A stretch of DNA of 39,225 nucleotides. Origin: Akkermansiaceae bacterium UBA7890. Its GTDB lineage: Bacteria; Verrucomicrobiota; Verrucomicrobiia; Verrucomicrobiales; Akkermansiaceae. The stretch covers positions 1 through 39,225 of the forward strand of contig DLRK01000189.1 of NCBI GenBank assembly GCA_002501065.1, written 5' to 3'. Below the pieces are notes generated by a model. It saw only the letters and a list, made by a program, of their open reading frames with translations, ran no database searches and had not been told where the DNA came from. A program made the translations under genes and the position numbers. Below, piece by piece: positions 16,715 to 23,648 of this stretch (its first letter is position 1; every line of letters starts with the position of its first letter).

Positions 16715-17677
16715 ATGAAACCCTGGGATCTCACCACTCTCGGTTCGACGATGTTGAGCCTCACCACCGAGCCGGGTGCGCCTCTCCTTTCAAGCGAGGG
16801 GATTCGTCTCGACATTGCGGGGGCGGAGTCCAACTGCGCGATTGCGCTCGCGCGACTGGGGAAGCGGGTGGCCTGGCATTCCAAGGTGGCACGCACCTCC
16901 CTCGGGGAGCGCATTGTCTCGGGGATTCGCGCCCACGGCGTGGACGTCTCCTCCGTCTGCTGGAGTGGGAGTGGACGGAACGAGCAGATGTGGGTGGAAG
17001 CCGGGCTTGGCGGGAACCGGACGATGGTCACCTACGACCGGGCGGGGGCGGCGGTGGAATCATTCAAGATCCAGGAAGTAGACCTGGCGGCCCTGCAGCA
17101 AAGCGTCTTCTTTCATGCCACCGGGATCACCCCGGCCCTCTCGGAGGACTGCCGTCACACCGTGGTGGAAGCGGTGCAACAGGCACGCAAGGCCGGGGTG
17201 CGGGTCTCCTTCGATGTGAATTATCGTGCCAAGCTCTGGGAGCCGGCCCGGGCCCGCGAGGTTCTTTCCGCCATCATCAGCGGAATTGACGTGCTCTTCA
17301 TCGGGCAGGACGACCTGGGGACGGTATGGGAACGCACGGGAGATCCCGACGACGAATTGCACCGCCTCCAGGATGACTATGGTATTGCCAATGTGATCCT
17401 CACCCGGGGTTCGCTTGGGGCCCGGGCCCTGCTTGACGACTATTTGTGTGACCACGGGGCCTTCCCGTCCGAGGTGGTCAGTCCGATCGGGGCCGGGGAT
17501 GCCTTTGCCGCTGGTGTGCTCTACTCGCTCCTGGAAGACGAAGTGGATCTTGCCCTGAAAAGGGGCTGTGCCATGGCCGCATTGGCCCGGGAGTCACGGA
17601 GTGACTACGTGGTGGGCGGTAACGAGGCGTTGGAAGCCAGGATGGAGGAAGAGGGAGACAAGAATCTTTCCCGGTAG
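16715..17677 (+). CDS. PfkB-family sugar kinase (2-keto-3-deoxygluconate kinase-like)
   Basis: A cytoplasmic ribokinase/PfkB-fold kinase of about 320 residues. The opening 'LTTLGSTMLSLTTEPG' and the early 'DIAGAESNCAIALARLGKRVAWHSKVA' match the substrate-binding start of KdgK-type kinases, where the N of 'AESNCA' corresponds to the usual GGxxxN element. The ATP-side signature GAGDAFAAG lies near residue 260 ('SPIGAGDAFAAGVLYS') with the catalytic Asp. Middle motifs include 'VSFDVNYRAKLW', the second PfkB-type block. ATG 16715 is chosen as the start because homology starts immediately after it; ATG 16697 (six residues longer) is equally possible. KDG kinase is the best guess by overall pattern, but no KDPG aldolase or uronate gene is nearby, so a fructokinase or other ribokinase relative is not excluded. 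Confidence 0.88.
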   Translation: MKPWDLTTLGSTMLSLTTEPGAPLLSSEGIRLDIAGAESNCAIALARLGKRVAWHSKVARTSLGERIVSGIRAHGVDVSSVCWSGSGRNEQMWVEAGLGGNRTMVTYDRAGAAVESFKIQEVDLAALQQSVFFHATGITPALSEDCRHTVVEAVQQARKAGVRVSFDVNYRAKLWEPARAREVLSAIISGIDVLFIGQDDLGTVWERTGDPDDELHRLQDDYGIANVILTRGSLGARALLDDYLCDHGAFPSEVVSPIGAGDAFAAGVLYSLLEDEVDLALKRGCAMAALARESRSDYVVGGNEALEARMEEEGDKNLSR

Positions 17678-17786
17678 CAGTTGGAGCGACTCCACCGGGC
17701 GCTCAAGGGTAAGACGGATTCTGGTGTTCGGCCCTGGCGCTGCCTCGCAGCGGATGCATGGGGCGGGAGTCGATGCTCCAACTGCT
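17676..17786. repeat. Long imperfect inverted repeat with nested hairpin
   Basis: The left arm AGCAGTTGGAGCGACTCC (17676-17693) is matched by the right arm at 17766-17786, whose reverse complement is AGCAGTTGGAGC-ATC-GACTCC: 18 paired bases with one 3-nt bulge, separated by 72 bases. Inside, CGCTGC-CTC-GCAGCG (17738-17752) forms a perfect 6-bp stem with a 3-nt loop. The left arm begins inside the kinase stop codon and the right arm ends 34 bases before the next ATG, so the element nearly fills the intergenic gap. It could be a REP-like palindromic element, a structured RNA or an unusually long terminator; there is no T-tract. Confidence 0.75.
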
Positions 17787-17820
17787 TGACCTCAGGACCT
17801 GAAATTCATCGAATGCATCA

Positions 17821-19134
17821 ATGAAAGCTAACCTGTCTCGTCGTCGATTTCTGGGAACATCCGCTTCCGTTGCCGGTCCCCTGATCCTGCCCAGCGGTTC
17901 GCTCTTCGGGCGCAAGGTTTCCCCGAACGAAAAGCTCAATATCGGCGTGATTGGTGCGGGCGGCAAGGGAGCCGTGGACAGTGAGGGCGTGATGAGCGAG
18001 AACATTGTCGCTCTCTGTGATGTTGATGAGCGGACGTTGCGCGCCCGGAAGGGGAGGTTTCCCAAGGCGCAGACCTTCAGCGACTACCGGGTGATGCTGG
18101 AGAAGGTCGGCGACAAGCTCGATGCGGTGACGGTCAGCACCCCGGATCATCACCACTTCCCGGCCAGTATGCTGGCAATGCAACTGGGGTTGCACGTCTA
18201 CGTGCAGAAGCCGCTCGCGCACACTGTCTGGCAGGCCCGTGAAATGCTGAAGCTGTCCCGGAAAAAGAAAGTCATCACGCAGATGGGCAACCAGGGGCAC
18301 TCCTTCAGCAGCACGCGCAAGCTGGTGGAAGTGGTACGGGCCGGAATCATCGGAGAGGTGAAGGAGGCGCATGTGTGGACCGATCGACCGATCTGGCCGC
18401 AGGGGATGGATCGGCCCAAGGGTTCCAAGCCGGTGCCCGAGTATCTCGACTGGGACCTGTGGCTGGGAGCGGCCCCGGAGCGTCCCTATCACGACGGTTA
18501 CCATCCCTTCAAATGGCGCGGTTTCTGGGACTTCGGGACGGGAGCGCTTGGTGACATGGGTTGCCATAACATGGATGCCGCCTTCTGGGCGCTGGACCTT
18601 GGTGCGCCCACCAGTGTGGTGGCCGACGTCTCTGGTGTGAACAGGGACACCGCGCCGAAGTGGAGCGTGATCCGTTATGAGTTTCCCGCCCGGGGTGAAA
18701 AGCCTCCGGTGAGCCTGACTTGGTACGATGGAGGCAAGAAGCCGAGTCCTGATATCATAGGGGAGAAGAGCCTGCCCAAGAACGGCAGTCTCATCGTCGG
18801 CTCAAAGGCCACCATCGCTTTCCGGGAGTGGAATCCAAATGGCTTCCGCACGCTGGCGGAGGGCAAGGAGTTGAATTACGAGGATCCCGACCCGATCTTC
18901 CCGCGGGTGGGAGACAACCCCTACCAGGAGTGGATCAAGGCCTGCAAGGGAGGCTCTCTCTGCCTTTCGAATTTCGAATACTCGGTTCCGCTTACCGAGA
19001 TGGTCCTGCTGGGTAACGTGGCCCTGCGTAGCAGCAGGAAAATCGAGTGGGACGCGGAGAACCTGAAGGCCAGGGGAAACCCGGAAGCCGATCAGTTCAT
19101 CAGGAGTGAGCCGCGGAAGGGGTGGGGTGTTTGA
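17821..19134 (+). CDS. Tat-exported Gfo/Idh/MocA-family oxidoreductase
   Basis: A 437-residue exported oxidoreductase. The twin-arginine signal is near-ideal: SRRRFLG at residues 6-12 followed by a hydrophobic stretch, as in glucose-fructose oxidoreductase, which is exported folded with bound NADP. The Rossmann nucleotide loop is intact ('NIGVIGAGGKG', residues 40-50). The EKP-equivalent motif reads QKP at residues 129-131 ('VYVQKPLAHT'), and a 'GNQGHS' element (near residue 157) and 'GTGALGDMGCHNMD' (about 240-253, His and Asp typical of the catalytic region) follow. The C-terminal substrate domain ends in 'NPYQEWIKACKGG', typical of the large PVC subgroup annotated Gfo/Idh/MocA with Bac_19-like C-terminus. 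It differs from the copy at 4778-5770 in signal type and nucleotide loop. Substrate unknown. Confidence 0.92.
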   Translation: MKANLSRRRFLGTSASVAGPLILPSGSLFGRKVSPNEKLNIGVIGAGGKGAVDSEGVMSENIVALCDVDERTLRARKGRFPKAQTFSDYRVMLEKVGDKLDAVTVSTPDHHHFPASMLAMQLGLHVYVQKPLAHTVWQAREMLKLSRKKKVITQMGNQGHSFSSTRKLVEVVRAGIIGEVKEAHVWTDRPIWPQGMDRPKGSKPVPEYLDWDLWLGAAPERPYHDGYHPFKWRGFWDFGTGALGDMGCHNMDAAFWALDLGAPTSVVADVSGVNRDTAPKWSVIRYEFPARGEKPPVSLTWYDGGKKPSPDIIGEKSLPKNGSLIVGSKATIAFREWNPNGFRTLAEGKELNYEDPDPIFPRVGDNPYQEWIKACKGGSLCLSNFEYSVPLTEMVLLGNVALRSSRKIEWDAENLKARGNPEADQFIRSEPRKGWGV

Positions 19135-19148
19135 TGGATTTCAGGATT

Positions 19149-19173
19149 CAGATCTCCGATGAGGGAGAATCTG
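19149..19173 (+). terminator. Candidate transcription terminator hairpin
   Basis: CAGATCTCC (19149-19157) pairs with GGAGAATCTG (19164-19173) through nine base pairs and a one-base bulge around a 6-nt loop, 15 bases after the oxidoreductase stop. No T-tract follows, so this may be only an mRNA-stabilising hairpin. Confidence 0.35.
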
Positions 19174-19337
19174 TGCTGGAAGATCTTCAGCCTGGGATTT
19201 GAGCTCGCGCGATCATGCCATCCTGCCGCCTTGAGGTGAAGGTGGCATTGATGTAGGTTCCTGCCCGTATCATTCGGAGGAGACAATGTCCGACAAGGCC
19301 CCGGATGACGATATTCCTGCCTCTGCCGAAACCGAAA

Positions 19338-20264
19338 ATGAAATTCCGCTTCGTCCTGGTCATCGTGGTCGCTACAACTTTCCTGTTTGGTTGCGACCGT
19401 GAAGAGGAGGTGAAACCGGTGAAGGTTGGGCTGCCGTCGGGTCCCTTCGCGATCGTGGATATCAGCGGGGGGAGTGAGGTTGGCGAATACCCGGTTGAGT
19501 TTTCGAAGAGCCTTCCGGCCGATGTGGACAACCAGGAGTATCGAACGGACAGGATCATCTTCAAGTGGATCGAGAAGGAGAAATTCAGGCGGGGAGGGTC
19601 TCGCAAGGCTGCGCCGATTCATGAGGTCGAGTTGACGCACGGATTCTACATGGCGATTTTCGAAGTGACCCAGGCCCAATGGGAGAACGTGATGGGGCCG
19701 ACCGCCTTCCACTTCGAGGGGAACCCGGTCCGGCCAGCGGAATCGGTCTCGTGGGAGGACATCCGCGGGGCGTCGGACTCCTGCGACTGGCCCCGGGAGC
19801 GTGGAATCGACGAATCGAGTTTCATGGGCAGGCTTTCCGCGAAGACGGGCGAGGGACTCCTGTTCGATCTGCCCACGGAGTCGCAGTGGGAATTCGCCTG
19901 CCGGGCTGGAACGGAAACAGAGTGGAGTTTCGGGGACTCTGCGGCCGATCCCGAAGATTACGTCTGGTCGGATGACAACGCCGACGACGAAACTCAGGAG
20001 GTGGGCACCCTCAGGCCGAATTCCTGGGGCCTTTACGACATGCATGGCAACGTAGCGGAATGGTGCCTCGATCGCCACGGACCCTATCCGAAGGATGCGC
20101 AGATCGATCCGGTGGGACCCACGGTCGGGTGGTACCGGATTTGGCGCGGCGGTGCCTGGGATGTGGCCTCTGATCTCACCCAGTCCGCGGGACGCAGCGG
20201 CGGATTGCCTTCCGGACGTTACCCTCACGTGGGCCTGCGACCTGTGGCCCTGCCCGTGAACTGA
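19338..20264 (+). CDS. FGE-fold (SUMF1/PvdO-like) lipoprotein lacking catalytic cysteines
   Basis: A 308-residue lipoprotein. The ATG at 19338 is chosen because it begins a lipoprotein signal (MKFRFVLVIVVATTFLFGC, lipobox LFGC with Cys19); the frame starts 11 codons earlier. Most of the rest is a formylglycine-generating-enzyme-fold domain: 'FYMAIFEVTQAQWENVMG', 'LPTESQWEFACRAGT', 'NSWGLYDMHGNVAEWCLD' and 'RIWRGGAWDV' are all classical. True FGEs have two Cys about five residues apart just after the RGGSW-type motif; here that stretch reads WDVASDLTQSAGRSG with none, so sulfatase-activating activity is unlikely. Related lipoproteins (GldJ/GldK-type, PvdO) act as structural or redox partners. 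It precedes the tetrahaem gene by 14 bp and heads the NrfD operon, so a scaffold or assembly role for that complex is plausible. Confidence 0.9.
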   Translation: MKFRFVLVIVVATTFLFGCDREEEVKPVKVGLPSGPFAIVDISGGSEVGEYPVEFSKSLPADVDNQEYRTDRIIFKWIEKEKFRRGGSRKAAPIHEVELTHGFYMAIFEVTQAQWENVMGPTAFHFEGNPVRPAESVSWEDIRGASDSCDWPRERGIDESSFMGRLSAKTGEGLLFDLPTESQWEFACRAGTETEWSFGDSAADPEDYVWSDDNADDETQEVGTLRPNSWGLYDMHGNVAEWCLDRHGPYPKDAQIDPVGPTVGWYRIWRGGAWDVASDLTQSAGRSGGLPSGRYPHVGLRPVALPVN

Positions 20265-20278
20265 TTATTGAACCTCTC

Positions 20279-20848
20279 ATGGACCTCCCCTCCTCTGGCG
20301 CACACCTTGTCCGGCTCACCGGGCTTTATGTCATTGGAATAGTGGGCTTCGTCTTTGTTCGAAGTGCCGTGGAGCCGGAAACCTGGAGCCGGGAGGACTC
20401 CTATCGCAAGGCCGCCCTCGAGGATCTGGCCAAACGCCCCTCGATCCACGGAGGTAACGACTCCTGCGTGGGTTGCCACCAGGACGAGGAGGGAACACAC
20501 CAGGACTCCATGGACGAGTTGATGGACGGAGCCCATTCCAGTCTGTCCTGCGAGTCGTGCCATGGCCCTCTTGCGCATCACGTGTCTGATGACAGGAAGA
20601 TCGGCGACGCAAGGATCGACTACACCAGAATGCTCTGCCTCAACTGCCACGGAAACCTCGTGAGCCTTCCGGCGGCCTTCCCGAAGATGATCCTCGGCGA
20701 CGAGCACCTGTCGCCGGCCCGGGAAGCCGAGTTGCTCAAGGCTGCCAAGGCGGCCGGAAAGGAAAAGTTCTACCGCCACAAGAAGAAGGTCCACTTCGGG
20801 ATGGACTGTACTGAGTGTCATCTTTCCCCGCATGATCCCGAGACCTGA
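20279..20848 (+). CDS. Membrane-anchored tetrahaem cytochrome c
   Basis: A 189-residue protein with one N-terminal hydrophobic anchor (about residues 12-28, LTGLYVIGIVGFVFV) and a periplasmic domain with four CxxCH haem-binding sites: CVGCH (63-67), CESCH (91-95), CLNCH (120-124) and CTECH (177-181). Extra His residues near each motif (H74, H86, H100-101, H172, H185) are good candidates for bis-His ligation, as in NrfB, NapC/NrfH and cytochrome c7 relatives. Homology to one named family is not clear; the arrangement with a NrfC-type and a NrfD-type gene immediately downstream suggests it is the haem subunit of a quinone-coupled complex, like the DsrJ/NrfB partners of DsrOP/NrfCD. It follows the FGE-fold gene by 14 bp and precedes the Fe-S gene by 9 bp. 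Confidence 0.9.
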   Translation: MDLPSSGAHLVRLTGLYVIGIVGFVFVRSAVEPETWSREDSYRKAALEDLAKRPSIHGGNDSCVGCHQDEEGTHQDSMDELMDGAHSSLSCESCHGPLAHHVSDDRKIGDARIDYTRMLCLNCHGNLVSLPAAFPKMILGDEHLSPAREAELLKAAKAAGKEKFYRHKKKVHFGMDCTECHLSPHDPET

Positions 20849-20857
20849 TTTCTTCCC

Positions 20858-21646
20858 ATGAATCCATCCGACCAGACCGACCGGCGCAGCTTTCTGAAGA
20901 TGGTGGCTGCGGGCGCGATCACGACCACCGTCCTGATGGTCTACCGGCCGGAATCGTCTGCCAAGGCCGAGGGGGCCTCCTCCGTCCCGATCCCGGGTGA
21001 TGGCGGGGCTTCCAAGCTGAAGCACGACTACGCCTACGTGATCCGGATCGACCGCTGTAATGGTTCGGGGGCGTGCGTGAGAGCCTGCTCCGCGGAGAAT
21101 AATGTGCCCGAGGGGCTCTTCCGGACCTGGATCGAGCGCTACGTGAAAACGGGGGAGGGAATCTATGTCGATTCCCCGAATGGCGGGATGAACGGCTTCG
21201 CGGAGGTGAAGGATAACTTCAAGGAGGAGGCCCTGAGTTCGTGGTTTGTTCCGAAGCTCTGCAACCACTGCCGCAATCCACCCTGTGTCCAGGTGTGTCC
21301 GGTGGGGGCCACCTTCGCGAGTGAGGAGGGCTTCGTTCTCATCGATGACAAGCACTGTATCGGTTGTGCGGCCTGCGTGCACGGTTGCCCCTACGGTTCG
21401 CGCTTCATGAACCACGAGACCGGCGTGGCGGACAAGTGCACCTGGTGTTATCATCGCGTGAAGCGGGGTCAGCAACCGGCCTGCGTGGAGGCCTGCCCGA
21501 CCGGTGCGCGCCTCTTCGGGGATCTCAATGATCCTGAGAGCGAGGTCACGAAACTCTTCGCGGAGGACGAATGGCTCGTCCTCAAGCCCGAGATGCACAC
21601 CGAATCGTACTGCTTCTACGTCGGTCTTCCCAGGGAGGTCATCTGA
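20858..21646 (+). CDS. Tat-exported four-cluster ferredoxin-type Fe-S subunit (NrfC/PsrB/TtrB-like)
   Basis: A 262-residue electron-transfer protein. A Tat signal (DRRSFLKMVAAGA, residues 8-20) indicates periplasmic export after cluster assembly. Cys motifs in order: CNGSGACVRAC (67-77), CNHCRNPPCVQVCP (135-148), CIGCAACVHGCP (167-178) and CTWCYHRV...ACVEACP (194-213). The set is that of the four [4Fe-4S] subunits of the PsrB/TtrB/NrfC family, and the 'TGARLFGDLNDPESEV' region near the C-terminus is typical of that group. The first motif deviates: residue 70 is Ser (codon TCG) where the family has Cys, giving C-x2-S-x2-C-x3-C, so cluster I may be [3Fe-4S], Ser-ligated or altered in potential. 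It ends in a TGATG overlap with the NrfD gene, so the two are translationally coupled. Confidence 0.93.
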   Translation: MNPSDQTDRRSFLKMVAAGAITTTVLMVYRPESSAKAEGASSVPIPGDGGASKLKHDYAYVIRIDRCNGSGACVRACSAENNVPEGLFRTWIERYVKTGEGIYVDSPNGGMNGFAEVKDNFKEEALSSWFVPKLCNHCRNPPCVQVCPVGATFASEEGFVLIDDKHCIGCAACVHGCPYGSRFMNHETGVADKCTWCYHRVKRGQQPACVEACPTGARLFGDLNDPESEVTKLFAEDEWLVLKPEMHTESYCFYVGLPREVI

Positions 21647-22869
21647 TGGAACATCCTCTGCCCAACCACTCGATCAACAACTTCATTTTCGGCAATGAGG
21701 CGGAAATTCCGTGGTCGTTCATGATCGTGATCTATCCCTACATCACGGGGTTGATTGCGGGTGCCTTCGTGGTTTCCTCGCTCTATCACGTCTTCAAGTT
21801 GAAGGCCTTCGCGGGGATCGCGCGCTTCTCGCTGGTGGTGGCGTTCTGTTTCGGGATCTTCGCGGGATTTCCGCTCCTCATTCATCTTCTCCAGCCAACG
21901 CGAGCCTTCAATATCTTCATCACGCCCCACTTCACCGCGGCGATGAGTGTCTTCGGTTACGTCTATGCCTCCTACATGCTTCTGCTCACGACCGAGATCT
22001 GGCTGGTCTACCGCGGATTCTTCGTGGAGAAGGCCAGGGAGACCAACCGCTTCATCTGGAAAGTGCTCACTCTCGGGGTCACCGACTACACGCCGGAGTC
22101 CGCGAAGATCGACCGCAGGTTGATCAATTTCCTGGCCGGAATCGGAATCCCCGCTGCCTTCACGCTGCACGGCTATGTCGGCTTCATCTTCGGTTCGATC
22201 AAGGCCATCGCCTGGTGGGCGACCCCCCTGCAACCGATCATCTTTCTCATGTCGGCAGTGGCCAGCGGGATCGCGATGATCCTCCTGATGTATACCGTGC
22301 TCACCATCAGACGCCGGGGCGAACGGTGCGATGCGGACCTGGTCAGGAAGCTGGCGACCTGCCTCTGGATCGCCTTCCTTCTCGCCTTCACCCTCGAAAT
22401 GCTGGAGGTCGGCTACGCCTACTTCGAACAGGGGCACCACTGGTCGCTGATCGGTCCGCTCCTGCGGGGTCCGCTCCATGAGTCCTATGTCGTGGCCCAG
22501 ATCGGGATCCTGTCGCTTCCCCCCATCGTTCTTCTCGGTTTCGTCACGCTCGTGAAGATGCCGCGTCTTCTCACGATTTTCCTCGCCAATCTCTGCGCTC
22601 TTCTCATCGCGGCGCAGGTGCTCTTCATGCGCTATAACGTGGTGATCGGTGGTCAGATGATCTCCAAGTCGGACCGTGGATTCGTCGAATTTCACTGGGA
22701 GTGGGGCGGTCGGGAAGGGGCTGCCATGGCGATCGCCATCATGATCCTGCCCTTCATTTTCTACGCGGTCCTGAGCCGCTTCATTCCGGTCCTTGGCGAG
22801 GCCCATCCCGCAGAACCGGTGCGGTCGGGGGATGACAGACTGGAAGAGAAACGGCCTCCTGCAGGTTGA
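21646..22869 (+). CDS. nrfD: NrfD/PsrC-type polytopic membrane subunit
   Basis: A 407-residue integral membrane protein of the NrfD/PsrC family, which exchanges electrons with quinones through the periplasmic-side Fe-S subunit. Hydrophobic segments are visible at about 22-48, 60-82, 98-124, 160-183, 195-222, 235-257, 283-303, 308-333 and 358-380, giving about nine TM helices against eight to ten in relatives. Typical early text is 'EIPWSFMIVIYPYITGL' and 'GFPLLIHLLQPTRAFNIF'. Charged loops are few. The start is fixed by the TGATG overlap with the Fe-S gene and by the N-terminal motif; the open frame extends 25 codons upstream into that gene. The gene symbol denotes the family only: this is not the Nrf nitrite-reductase pathway, since no NrfA-like pentahaem catalytic gene is seen. 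No molybdopterin catalytic subunit is present either. Confidence 0.9.
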   Translation: MEHPLPNHSINNFIFGNEAEIPWSFMIVIYPYITGLIAGAFVVSSLYHVFKLKAFAGIARFSLVVAFCFGIFAGFPLLIHLLQPTRAFNIFITPHFTAAMSVFGYVYASYMLLLTTEIWLVYRGFFVEKARETNRFIWKVLTLGVTDYTPESAKIDRRLINFLAGIGIPAAFTLHGYVGFIFGSIKAIAWWATPLQPIIFLMSAVASGIAMILLMYTVLTIRRRGERCDADLVRKLATCLWIAFLLAFTLEMLEVGYAYFEQGHHWSLIGPLLRGPLHESYVVAQIGILSLPPIVLLGFVTLVKMPRLLTIFLANLCALLIAAQVLFMRYNVVIGGQMISKSDRGFVEFHWEWGGREGAAMAIAIMILPFIFYAVLSRFIPVLGEAHPAEPVRSGDDRLEEKRPPAG

Positions 22870-22942
22870 AAATGAGGTGATTCAGGAGGGGGGCTCCACT
22901 TCAAAGCGTCGACACTCCGGTCGATTCGTGCAGAAATAGGTT

Positions 22943-23575
22943 ATGGCCACCGACAAGGATGGAAAGCCCCTGGGATTCTTGAAGACAACGCTGATGGGTG
23001 CCGTGCTGGTGGTGGTCCCGATCGGCATCATCGGATTTGCCCTCTGGCAGATCACCTCTCTCTTCAGGTCGCTCCTGCTTCCCGTGGTGGAGAAACTTCC
23101 CTTTGACTCGGCCTTCATGCGCTATGCGGTAATCGCCATGGCCCTGTTGGCAGTAGTTCTGCTCTGCTACTTCACCGGGGTTGCAGTCAGGACGCGGTGG
23201 GGATCAGCGATGCGGGGTTGGATCGAGCGCTTTCTTCTCGAACGGATTCCGGGATACAGCATTGTCCGGACCCTGATTCACCAGTATCTCGGGCATGAGG
23301 AAGAACGACAGTTTCGTCCCGTGCTGGTGGATCTCTACGGCTCCGACTCGCGGGCGGTTGGATTTGAAATCGAAGAGTTGGCTGACGGGAAAGTGGCGGT
23401 CTTCCTGCCCTCGGTGCCGGCCGCCACCATCGGGCAGGTGCAGTTGGTTCCCCGCGAACGAGTCCACCCCCTGCAGGCATCCATGCACGCCACCCTGGAA
23501 GCTCTCACCATGTTCGGGGTTGGTTCGTCGAAACTGGTTGGCAGGGATCCGGAGGCCGGTCCCGGGGAAGAGTAA
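22943..23575 (+). CDS. DUF502 family membrane protein
   Basis: A 210-residue protein of the DUF502 family, recognised from the N-terminal 'FLKTTLMGAVLVVVPIGIIGF' (TM1 about 13-37), a second helix at about 59-82 ('YAVIAMALLAVVLLCYFTGVAV'), and the middle motif 'IERFLLERIPGYSIVRTLIHQYLG'. The C-terminal half ('VGFEIEELADGKVAVFLPSVP' split across two strands, then 'VQLVPRERVHPLQASMHATLEALTMFGVG') forms the soluble domain that faces one side of the membrane. The molecular role is unknown; relatives are widespread in bacteria and plants. It lies 73 bp after the NrfD gene and could share its transcript, but no functional link is known. The Arg/Lys-rich N-terminus suggests an N-in topology. Confidence 0.85.
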   Translation: MATDKDGKPLGFLKTTLMGAVLVVVPIGIIGFALWQITSLFRSLLLPVVEKLPFDSAFMRYAVIAMALLAVVLLCYFTGVAVRTRWGSAMRGWIERFLLERIPGYSIVRTLIHQYLGHEEERQFRPVLVDLYGSDSRAVGFEIEELADGKVAVFLPSVPAATIGQVQLVPRERVHPLQASMHATLEALTMFGVGSSKLVGRDPEAGPGEE

Positions 23576-23648
23576 GGTAGATGCCGCCTGGTCCCGGGGC
23601 GCCCTCTGGCACCGGGGGCCACTTCATCCAGCCCCGGAGAGAAGCCGA

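Noticed and set aside
19338..20264. Annotation as a sulfatase-modifying (formylglycine-generating) enzyme for the sulfatase at 1-1212
   Set aside because: The catalytic cysteine pair is absent and the genes are 18 kb apart in different operons.
21646..22869. A true Nrf nitrite-reductase or Psr polysulfide-reductase operon
   Set aside because: No NrfA-like or molybdopterin catalytic gene is present and the Fe-S subunit differs at cluster I; the family name alone is retained.
23576..23648. CCGGGGC (23594-23600) and GCCCCGG (23631-23637) as a bidirectional terminator between two convergent genes
   Set aside because: Seven paired bases around a 30-base loop, no T-tract on either strand, in G+C-rich sequence where such pairing is common.
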